The position numbers and the translations under genes were made by a program. From an uncultured Collinsella sp. (lineage in GTDB: Bacteria; Actinomycetota; Coriobacteriia; Coriobacteriales; Coriobacteriaceae), in assembly GCA_900550205.1 (NCBI GenBank), contig URRJ01000076.1, forward strand, positions 1 through 9,144: a stretch of 9,144 bases of DNA, given 5' to 3'. The notes under the pieces are model-generated. The model was not told the DNA's origin. It saw nothing but the letters and a program-made list of their open reading frames with translations, and searched no databases. Shown piece by piece: positions 1 through 5,669 of the stretch (positions are counted from its first letter, which is position 1; the number at the start of each line of letters is the position of its first letter).

Positions 1-1447
1 TATCGTATTCCTCGTCACCGCGAATGCATTTCAGGAGCGTCGTCTTGCCCGCGCCCGTGGTTCCCACCACGGCAATCTTCTGGCCCGGCTCGGCGGTAAA
101 CGACACGTCGTGCATAAGCGGCTTGTCGGGCGAATAACCAAAGCGCACGTGCTCAAAGGAGACGCGACCCTCAACGCGACCCGGCAGCTTGGCGGCCTCG
201 TCCGGCAGCGGATCGGCCTCCATCTCGGGCTCATCGAGCAGGTCGAACACGCGCTCCGCACTCGCCAACGCGCTCTGCAGCGAGTTGAAGGTAAACGACA
301 GCTGCGTCATGGGTTCGGACGCCTCGTAGATAAACTGGAAGAACGCCTGGAACACGCCGACGGTCATGTGACCGGCAACCAGCATGCTGCAGCCCACCAG
401 CGCGATCACGATCTGCGCCAAACGGCCGATAAAGCGCACCGCAGGGCCGACGGCATTGATCATAAAGTCGGCCTTGGCACTCACGCGTGCCAGCTCGCCC
501 GAGGCCTGGTGCACCTCGGCAGAACTTTGGCGTTCGCGGTTAAACGCGCGGATCACCAGACGGCCCGAATAGCCTTCCTCGACCGCACTCGTAATCTTGG
601 ACACCCACTCCTGGCGCTCGCCCGTCACATCGTGTGTGCGGCGCGAGACGACCTTCGTCACCAGCAGCGACAGTGCCGTAAAGAACAGAAAGACGAGCGT
701 AAGCTGCACGCTGAACACGAACATCACGCTCACAGCACCAACAACCGTGCCGATCGACACGAGCAGCTGCAGCAATCCGCGCTGCATGCTCTCGGACATC
801 TTGTCCAGGTCGTTGGTCGCGCGGCTGACGACCTCGCCGGGACGATGCGCGTCAAAATAGGCGAGCGGCAGACGGTTGAGCTTTTGCGCGATGCGGTTGC
901 GCAGGCGCAGATTGAGACGCTCAGCGACGCTCGACATCAAAAAGCTCTGGAGCGCATAGAACGAGGCAGCGGCAGTCCAGATCATAAAGTAGACGAAAAT
1001 GGTCTTGCCGCAGTTCTCCCAGGTGATGCTGAAAGTGGTGTCGTTGGCAAACGCCACCTGAATGTGGCCCCACAGCTCATCGATCACGCGGGCGCTATAT
1101 GCCGGCGCGGCGGTGTTAAAGATGACATAGAACACAATGCTCGCGAACACGATATAGAAGCGCCAATGGTCGCCGGCAGCCTCACTCCACAGGCGGCGCA
1201 CCGTCGCCCAGGTATCCCGAGGCGTCTCGTCCTCGTCTTCGTCGTCCACGTCGCGCATACGCTCCGCCTCGGCGCGGGCGCGCTCGTCCTCGGCACGTTC
1301 GTTTTCCTCGTAGAGCGCTTGGCGGCGAGCCTCGCGCTCCGCCGCCTTGGCGGCTTCGTCCAGGTCGGGCGCGACGCCCGTCTCCTCGACTGTCTCTACA
1401 ACCGCAGCGCCATCGACGATGCCCTGCTTCTTGAGCTCCTCGGTCAT
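1..1447 (-). CDS. ABC exporter half-transporter, second subunit of a heterodimer (C-terminus beyond window edge)
   Basis: 482 codons are visible; the gene runs off the left edge. It encodes a membrane exporter subunit with a fused ATPase domain. Residues 1-85 form an unusually long, highly charged cytoplasmic extension rich in Glu, Arg and Ala (likely helical, about 30-75). Membrane helices follow from about 95, and the typical cytoplasmic coupling segment VIRAFNRERQ lies near 298-307. The ATPase domain begins near 428 with the A-loop Tyr 438, then Walker A GTTGAGKTT at 462-470. Q-loop, signature, Walker B and switch region lie outside the window. After Walker A the sequence LLKCIRGDEEYD departs from the usual LLxRFYDP pattern. 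ATG at 1447 is preceded by GGAGGTGA, which lies inside the last codons of the upstream subunit gene; that gene's stop is one base away, so the two are probably translationally coupled. Family knowledge says the pair forms one exporter; the substrate (drug, lipid or peptide) cannot be told. Confidence 0.93.
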   Translation of the reverse strand, partial: MTEELKKQGIVDGAAVVETVEETGVAPDLDEAAKAAEREARRQALYEENERAEDERARAEAERMRDVDDEDEDETPRDTWATVRRLWSEAAGDHWRFYIVFASIVFYVIFNTAAPAYSARVIDELWGHIQVAFANDTTFSITWENCGKTIFVYFMIWTAAASFYALQSFLMSSVAERLNLRLRNRIAQKLNRLPLAYFDAHRPGEVVSRATNDLDKMSESMQRGLLQLLVSIGTVVGAVSVMFVFSVQLTLVFLFFTALSLLVTKVVSRRTHDVTGERQEWVSKITSAVEEGYSGRLVIRAFNRERQSSAEVHQASGELARVSAKADFMINAVGPAVRFIGRLAQIVIALVGCSMLVAGHMTVGVFQAFFQFIYEASEPMTQLSFTFNSLQSALASAERVFDLLDEPEMEADPLPDEAAKLPGRVEGRVSFEHVRFGYSPDKPLMHDVSFTAEPGQKIAVVGTTGAGKTTLLKCIRGDEEYD

Positions 1448-1448
1448 G

Positions 1449-3185
1449 CTACTCACCTCCCTTCATCTGCGATTCCGCGATTGCGCGGTACACCTCGCAG
1501 GTTTCCATGAGCTTGTCGTGCGTGCCTAGGCCCACGATCTCGCCGTCTTTGAGCACCACGATCTGATCGGCATGCAAAATAGTCGAGATGCGCTGGGCGA
1601 TGATGAGCACCGCGGCATCGCACGTCTCGTCCTGCAGCGCATGGCGCAGTGCCGCATCGGTCTTAAAGTCCAGGGCCGAAAAACTGTCGTCGAAGATATA
1701 TAGATCGGCATGCTTCATGAGTGCGCGGGCAATCGCCAGGCGCTGGCGCTGACCACCCGAGAAGTTCGTGCCGCCCTGGGCCACCGGCGTATCGAGCCCC
1801 TGGGGCTGGTCGAGCACAAAGGTGCTCTGGGCAACCTCCAGCGCATGGAGCATGTCAGCCTCAGTCGCGTCTTCGTTGCCAAAGCGCAGGTTGCTCGCCA
1901 CCGTACCCGAGAACAGCCATGCCTTCTGCGGCACATAAGCGATATGCCCGCGAATCTCACCTTGCGAAAGGTCGCGCAGATCGATGCCATTCAGGCGAAT
2001 GGCGCCCTTCGTGGCATCGTGGAAGCGAAGCAAGAGCTTGGCCACCGTCGACTTGCCCGAACCCGTCGAGCCTACAATCGCCGTGGTCTGGCTACGGCGA
2101 CAGGCAAAGCTCAGGTCGCACAGGGTATCCTCGTCGGCATCGTCAAAACGGAACGACATGTGGTCGAACACGGCCACCGCGTCGGCACCGTCAACAGACT
2201 CCGCCGCGCACGTGTCCAGCGTGCGCTTGCCGTCCACGATGCTCGGCTCAATCTCCAACACCTGCTGCGCGCGGTTGAGGCACGCCGCGGCGCGCGGAAG
2301 CGTCAGAATCACCATCTGCGCCATCATCACAAAGAACAGGATCAAGATCGCGTACTCCAGCACGGCCGAGATGCTACCGATTTGCATGGCGTGGACGCCC
2401 ACGCGGTTGCCGCCCACCCACAGCACCGCCACCTCGGCGATGTTCATCAAAAAGAAGCTGGAGCTGTCGAGACCCACAAACAGGTGGTTGACCTTGATGG
2501 CGTTGGCCGCGTAATCGCTAAACACCTCGTCCAGGCGCCGCTCCTCGTGGCGCTCCTTGTTAAATGCGCGGATGACGCGCACGCCCACGATGTTCTCGCG
2601 CAGCACCACGTTCATGCGGTCGATAAAGCTCTGCAGGCGCATAAAGATCGGCGCGGCGTTAGCCACCGTAAAGACCGCCGCCACCAGCACGATCGCAACC
2701 ACCACGCCCAGCAGCGTGCCCATGGCGGGATCGATGAACCAAGCAAAAATGATGCCTGCCACGGCCAAGAACGGCACCGGCAGCACCAACTGAATCGTCT
2801 GAAGGACAGCTTGCTGAATCACGTTGATGTCGTTGAGCGAGCGTGTGATCATCGAACCCGTGCCAAAGCGCTCAAAGTCGCTGGCGGACAGCTCGAGCGA
2901 CTTGTCGTACACGGCATTGCGGATATCGCAGGCCACGTTGGCGGCCAGGCGCGCCGAAAGATAGCAGCCCAGCACCGTGCCGCCGCTGGCCATGCCGGTC
3001 GCGATAAGCATGTACAGGCCGTTGCGTAAAATATAGTCGACATCGCCCGTGGTAATACCGGTGTTGACCATATTCGCCAGCATCGTGGGAACCAACAGCG
3101 TACCGACGTTATCTATCAGCACCGCAAACAGCGTCACCGCAATCAGACCGCGGTACGGCCTCATAAACCTCATTAAGAGTCGCAT
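1449..3185 (-). CDS. ABC exporter half-transporter, subunit with the degenerate ATP site
   Basis: 578 residues, the normal length for a membrane-plus-ATPase half-exporter. Hydrophobic segments span about 13-36, 55-76, 132-178 and 243-295; the coupling segment VIRAFNKERHEE is at 204-215. ATPase motifs: Walker A GSTGSGKST 372-380, Q-loop Gln 420 in YVPQKAWLFSGT, intact signature NFSGGQRQR 474-482, Walker B LYIFDD 495-500, D-loop SALD 503-506, switch AQRIST 530-535. The residue after the Walker B Asp is Asp 500, not the catalytic Glu, and the switch residue is Gln 531, not His. These two changes are known from the degenerate-site subunit of heterodimeric exporters such as TM287/288. The partner should therefore carry the catalytic Glu and His and probably an altered signature. 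ATG 3185 is preferred because GAGGGGG lies 4 bases upstream; ATG 3173, overlapping the regulator's stop, is the alternative. The start overlaps the MarR gene by 13 bases, so a MarR-controlled exporter operon is inferred. Confidence 0.96.
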   Translation of the reverse strand: MRLLMRFMRPYRGLIAVTLFAVLIDNVGTLLVPTMLANMVNTGITTGDVDYILRNGLYMLIATGMASGGTVLGCYLSARLAANVACDIRNAVYDKSLELSASDFERFGTGSMITRSLNDINVIQQAVLQTIQLVLPVPFLAVAGIIFAWFIDPAMGTLLGVVVAIVLVAAVFTVANAAPIFMRLQSFIDRMNVVLRENIVGVRVIRAFNKERHEERRLDEVFSDYAANAIKVNHLFVGLDSSSFFLMNIAEVAVLWVGGNRVGVHAMQIGSISAVLEYAILILFFVMMAQMVILTLPRAAACLNRAQQVLEIEPSIVDGKRTLDTCAAESVDGADAVAVFDHMSFRFDDADEDTLCDLSFACRRSQTTAIVGSTGSGKSTVAKLLLRFHDATKGAIRLNGIDLRDLSQGEIRGHIAYVPQKAWLFSGTVASNLRFGNEDATEADMLHALEVAQSTFVLDQPQGLDTPVAQGGTNFSGGQRQRLAIARALMKHADLYIFDDSFSALDFKTDAALRHALQDETCDAAVLIIAQRISTILHADQIVVLKDGEIVGLGTHDKLMETCEVYRAIAESQMKGGE

Positions 3186-3685
3186 GTGTCCCCCTCGCCC
3201 TTATCGTCAGCCTCGTTCTCGGCGACCACTTGCCGTTTAAATGCCTCGCACTCTTCGTTCAGAACGTGGGAGAACTTACCGACCAAGCGCATGATCTCGC
3301 GCTGTTCCCACGGCTCGAGCGCCTCGAATGCCTGTTGCTCGGCTTTTTGCGCCGGCAACGCGTAGCGCTTGGCAAACTGCACGCCTTCTTCGGTCAGTCG
3401 CACAACCTTGTTCTTACGACTGCCCTCGGCAAACTCCAACGTCGCAAGCCCTCGCGCCCTAAGCGTCTTAATCGCCGAATTGATGGTCTGTTTGCTGTAG
3501 AACCATTCACTCGTCAGCCGACTCACGGCAACGCTTCCGCCCGCCGCACTCGTGTCGACGAGCATCCAGTAGGCGCAGTCCGAAAGACCGCAAGTGCGCG
3601 CGAACTCCGAATAGATACGAACAAGCCCGTTGAGCATCCGGTCGAAATCGACCGGGCTAACTGTACTATTCATCTCTCCCGCCAT
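3173..3685 (-). CDS. MarR-family transcriptional regulator, first gene of the exporter operon
   Basis: 170 residues, within the family's usual 140-170. MarR proteins are dimeric winged-helix regulators, usually repressors, released from DNA by small ligands. Residues about 15-35 form a dimerisation helix. The winged helix-turn-helix spans roughly 38-110, with the recognition helix around YSKQTINSAIKTLRARGL and the wing around EFAEGSRKNKVVRLTEEG. The C-terminal helices (about 115-158) end in an acidic tail. It is first in the operon and overlaps the exporter gene by 13 bases. Two identical 16-base repeats in its promoter suggest that it represses its own operon. The start is uncertain: ATG 3685 has no clear ribosome site; ATG 3673, four codons in, has GGGAG but only 2 bases away. 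The family call is strong; repression and the identity of the ligand are inference. Confidence 0.92.
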   Translation of the reverse strand: MAGEMNSTVSPVDFDRMLNGLVRIYSEFARTCGLSDCAYWMLVDTSAAGGSVAVSRLTSEWFYSKQTINSAIKTLRARGLATLEFAEGSRKNKVVRLTEEGVQFAKRYALPAQKAEQQAFEALEPWEQREIMRLVGKFSHVLNEECEAFKRQVVAENEADDKGEGDTCDS

Positions 3686-3689
3686 TCGA

Positions 3690-3705
3690 TAGTCCGAGTT
3701 TTGAC
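3690..3705. promoter_or_regulatory. Operator candidate, repeat copy 1
   Basis: TAGTCCGAGTTTTGAC, identical to the copy at 3724-3739 and starting 34 bases before it, about three helical turns. It lies in the expected transcript leader, just before ATG 3685. Together the outer edges of the two copies form the inverted repeat CGATAGTC (3687-3694) and GACTATCG (3737-3744). Binding by the adjacent MarR protein is inferred from position. Confidence 0.6.
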
Positions 3706-3719
3706 CAATTCATATCTCT

Positions 3720-3748
3720 ATATTAGTCCGAGTTTTGACTATCGTCAA
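3720..3748 (-). promoter_or_regulatory. Promoter of the MarR-exporter operon
   Basis: Read on the minus strand: -35 TTGACG at 3748-3743, a 17-base spacer, and -10 TAATAT at 3725-3720. Five of six bases match the -35 consensus, and the -10 matches TATAAT at four of six. Transcription would start near 3712, giving a leader of about 27 bases to ATG 3685. One copy of the repeated 16-mer fills the spacer and the second lies just downstream of the start point, the classic layout for repression by a dimeric regulator. Confidence 0.7.
3724..3739. promoter_or_regulatory. Operator candidate, repeat copy 2
   Basis: Second identical copy of TAGTCCGAGTTTTGAC, lying in the spacer of the minus-strand promoter. 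With the next two bases it has the internal dyad TAGTC-8 bases-GACTA (3724-3741), a half-site arrangement suited to a dimeric winged-helix protein. A protein bound here would block polymerase directly. Confidence 0.6.
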
Positions 3749-3788
3749 TATGCTGGTTATATCTGGTCGGCCTACATTGCATATCGAC

Positions 3789-3823
3789 AAAAAAGACCGC
3801 CGGCGCGGGGGCGGCGCCGGCGG
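3789..3823 (-). terminator. Intrinsic terminator of the 96-codon gene
   Basis: The 10-base arms CCGCCGGCGC (3797-3806) and GCGCCGGCGG (3814-3823) form a perfect GC-only stem with a 7-base loop. On the minus strand it is followed by TC and a run of six T (3794-3789). It starts 28 bases past the stop at 3851 and insulates the MarR promoter downstream from read-through. Confidence 0.88.
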
Positions 3824-3850
3824 TTGCGAGAGAATATCGAGTGTTGGCTG

Positions 3851-4141
3851 TTAAGCAGCGACGGCCTCGTAGACCGTAGCGCCCGAGAAGCTGTCGTGCA
3901 GGCTCTTGCCGCAGATCCACGGCAGTTCGACGACCTCGCAGACCGTGTTGACCAGCTCGGAGCAGTCAGTAAAGTGGCCCTTATCGTTGAGGGCCTCGCA
4001 ATCCTGAACACGCCAATAGCCATCGGTGTGCGTGATGTAGTACTCGTGATCGTTAATCGACACGAAAGCGCGCGTCTTGGAACGCAGCAGCTTCAGAAAT
4101 CCTTCGAAGTCGGTCTCGACGACATCTCCAGCCTGGAACAT
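3851..4141 (-). CDS. Small hypothetical protein, 96 residues
   Basis: No family recognised. It is very likely a real gene: AGGAGG (4154-4149) sits 7 bases before the ATG, a near-ideal ribosome site, and an intrinsic terminator follows the stop. The protein is soluble in appearance, with no signal peptide or membrane segment and an acidic bias. The N-terminus MFQAGDVVETDFEGFLKLLR could begin with a short strand and a helix. The middle, AFVSINDHEYYITHTDGYWR, has alternating strand character, and the C-terminal half carries the motif FTDCSELV and later LPWICGKSLHDSFSG. It has four Cys, in DCE, DCS, VCE and ICG, but no CxxC pair, so a zinc site is not obvious. It is monocistronic and flanked by unrelated genes. 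A single small alpha/beta domain is plausible; a regulatory or immunity-type role would be a guess. Confidence 0.82.
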   Translation of the reverse strand: MFQAGDVVETDFEGFLKLLRSKTRAFVSINDHEYYITHTDGYWRVQDCEALNDKGHFTDCSELVNTVCEVVELPWICGKSLHDSFSGATVYEAVAA

Positions 4142-4432
4142 GATGTTACCTCCTGGCCCGGCGCCACCATGGCGCGTTGATAAACGTTGGTACTCCTTTA
4201 GTAAAACCTTTATCAGAGCTTATGCGCGCATCATTTAGGCAAGTGGTAAAAAACCGCAGGGTAGACGGGATAAAACGTTTAACCATCCCACCGGTTTGTC
4301 ACATTCTGGCTGAAGTTTTATGCAAACCAACTTGTCCACTTGGTAGCTTGCATTGTTTGGGGCCGACTGCGCGATTATGGTTTTGGTTCGGCGGGTAAGA
4401 ACGAGGCATCGAAACCAACGTCAGGAGGACCC
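4142..4432. other. Divergent intergenic region with two dyads
   Basis: 291 AT-richer bases between the 96-codon gene (minus) and the nitroreductase (plus), so it must hold both promoters. No convincing -35/-10 pair was found for either. It has a short hairpin in the 96-codon gene's leader, GCGCCA (4161-4166) and TGGCGC (4170-4175) with a 3-base loop, directly upstream of the ribosome site. A dyad GGGAT (4267-4271) and ATCCC (4285-4289) encloses the palindrome AAACGTTT (4273-4280), an operator-like shape. Nothing else is supported here. Confidence 0.5.
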
Positions 4433-4954
4433 ATGGAGACCATCGAAGCGCTCATCCACCGCCGCAGCTGCCGTAACTATAGCGATCGCCCCGTCGAAGC
4501 CGAAAAGCTCGCACGCATTATCGAGGCAGGCCAGTACGCGCCCAGCGGCATGGGGCGTCAACCGGTGACATTTGTCGCCGTTACCGACCCCGCAACCGTC
4601 GAGCGCCTCTCGCAGCTCAACGCCCAAGTTATGGGCAGCGAGGGAGATCCCTTCTACGGCGCCAAGACCGTTGTGGTGGTGCTCGTCGACCGCAGCGTGC
4701 CCACGTACCTGGAAGACGGCTCGCTCGCCATGGGCAACCTGCTCAACGCAGCCTATGCGCTGGGCGTCGATTCGTGTTGGATCCACCGCGCGCACGAGGT
4801 CTTTGACTCACCCGAGGGACTGGAACTGCTGGCCAAGTGGGGTCTGCCCGCCGACGGAAGCCTGCGCGGTGTGGGCAACTGCATTCTGGGCTACGCCGAG
4901 GACACACTCCCCGAGGCAAAGCCGCGCCGCGACAACGTGGTGTATGTTAGGTAG
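4433..4954 (+). CDS. Nitroreductase-family FMN oxidoreductase
   Basis: 173 residues, a compact member of the FMN-dependent nitroreductase family, which passes electrons from NAD(P)H to nitro compounds, quinones or other acceptors. The N-terminal motif HRRSCRNYSDRPV (9-21) provides the FMN phosphate contacts, and APSGMGRQP (36-44) is the second FMN-binding loop. DGSLAMGNLLNAAYALGVDS (95-114) is the conserved helix and turn, followed by the FMN-proximal loop GVGNCILGY (146-154) and a C-terminal KPRRDNVVYVR typical of the family. ATG 4433 is chosen because AGGAGG sits 4 bases upstream; the frame stays open to 4340, but that extension is not family-like. It has no partner gene and its natural substrate is unknown. 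Family call strong. Confidence 0.93.
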   Translation: METIEALIHRRSCRNYSDRPVEAEKLARIIEAGQYAPSGMGRQPVTFVAVTDPATVERLSQLNAQVMGSEGDPFYGAKTVVVVLVDRSVPTYLEDGSLAMGNLLNAAYALGVDSCWIHRAHEVFDSPEGLELLAKWGLPADGSLRGVGNCILGYAEDTLPEAKPRRDNVVYVR

Positions 4955-4972
4955 CGCAGGAGTGTCCCAAAC

Positions 4973-5007
4973 TGCCGGCAGAAAAGGAACGTCCCCTTCT
5001 GCCGGCA
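4973..5007. repeat. Inverted-repeat element between convergent genes, probable shared terminator
   Basis: Perfect 11-base arms TGCCGGCAGAA (4973-4983) and TTCTGCCGGCA (4997-5007) with a 13-base loop. Read on the minus strand the loop region gives AAGGGGAC-GTT-CCTTTT. The hairpin at 9090-9131 has the same core, AAGGGGAC-AGGCA-CCTTT, on a different stem. A further related fragment, GGGACACTCC (minus strand, 4967-4958), abuts it. It fills the 55-base gap between the stops of the nitroreductase and the membrane protein. T-runs are poor on both sides, so termination strength is doubtful; it may be a dispersed REP-like repeat. Confidence 0.6.
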
Positions 5008-5009
5008 AG

Positions 5010-5585
5010 CTATGTTGATATTTGAGTTGTCGTCGCTTCGCTTGTCTGGGTCGTTTCGGCGTCGTCGCCTTGCTTGTCTTCGTCCTTTTGCGCATCGGCG
5101 ATGGTGGAGGCCGCCGCGACGATGCCGCGCTGGGGCGCGACGCCCGTCTGGGCCTGAGCGCCCTCGACAACTTCTGTACCTACATGCGCGAGCTCGGGCG
5201 ATTTAAACATTGCGTCCAAGTTGGCGCCACCGCCGGCGTAGCCAAGCGCAGCGAGTGCGATGACGATCACTGCAACGGCGGCCACGATCGGCACGTAGCG
5301 ATGCCAGCCGGCGGGATTGAGCCCGCTGCGGCGAGCCGCCCCGCGGCTGATGTAGCCGAGCGTTCCGTCGTGCTTGAGCTTTGAGCCCACCACGCGTTTG
5401 CGGCCCCACAGCGAGGACTCTGCCTGCATTGCCAAGCGGGCGCTTGCCGAAGGATAGCCGTATTTAGTGCGCTTGAACGAGCCATCAAACCCCGAGGCGT
5501 GTTTGCCCCACGTCACCGATGTCGTGCGTCGGTTAACCGGCGCGGCGCTCCGCCTTCTGCGGCTCGGTTTTGAAGTCTCAGCCAT
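5010..5585 (-). CDS. Single-span membrane protein of unknown function
   Basis: 191 residues, no family recognised. Residues 1-95 are basic and rich in Arg, Ser and Gly (SRRRRSAAPVNRR near the start), so they should face the cytoplasm. One membrane segment runs about 98-118 (PIVAAVAVIVIALAALGY), followed by an exported tail of about 75 residues that becomes low-complexity and rich in Thr, Gln, Glu and Asp (165-191). There is no catalytic motif, lipobox or sortase signal. ATG 5585 is preferred: GAGGG lies just upstream, although only 3 bases away, and a candidate promoter at 5630-5658 would place the transcript start near 5623, which excludes the upstream GTG at 5639. The architecture resembles small cell-envelope or septum-associated proteins of actinobacteria, but that is only a resemblance. 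Confidence 0.72.
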   Translation of the reverse strand: MAETSKPSRRRRSAAPVNRRTTSVTWGKHASGFDGSFKRTKYGYPSASARLAMQAESSLWGRKRVVGSKLKHDGTLGYISRGAARRSGLNPAGWHRYVPIVAAVAVIVIALAALGYAGGGANLDAMFKSPELAHVGTEVVEGAQAQTGVAPQRGIVAAASTIADAQKDEDKQGDDAETTQTSEATTTQIST

Positions 5586-5629
5586 ATGCCCTCGCACGCC
5601 GTAACCAAATCGAAACAATAACGCTTTGG

Positions 5630-5658
5630 ACTGTAGCACACGCGTCGCGCGCGGTCAC
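5630..5658 (-). promoter_or_regulatory. Candidate promoter of the membrane protein gene
   Basis: Minus strand: GTGACC at 5658-5653, a 17-base GC-rich spacer, and TACAGT at 5635-5630 preceded by TGC, an extended -10. Both hexamers match consensus at four of six positions. It starts 11 bases past the stop of the upstream regulator gene, so the membrane protein may be transcribed independently. Confidence 0.4.
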
Positions 5659-5669
5659 GGGCGCCTCGC

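Noticed and set aside
1..42. Frameshift or decay at the end of the truncated exporter subunit, because the helix after Walker A is atypical
   Set aside because: The frame is open to the edge and Walker A is intact. Only 12 residues follow, too few to claim a lesion.
110..3029. Long plus-strand open frames opposite the two ABC exporter genes (110-1510 and 1710-3029)
   Set aside because: They are antisense to genes with clear ABC motifs. Their products are His/Arg-rich without domains, as expected from high GC at third codon positions, and no ribosome site was seen.
4340..4432. N-terminal extension of the nitroreductase by 31 codons
   Set aside because: The extension does not resemble the family, and a strong AGGAGG site sits just before ATG 4433.
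5586..5639. GTG start at 5639 for the small membrane protein
   Set aside because: It lies upstream of the transcript start predicted from the candidate promoter (5630-5658), and ATG 5585 has a nearby GAGGG.
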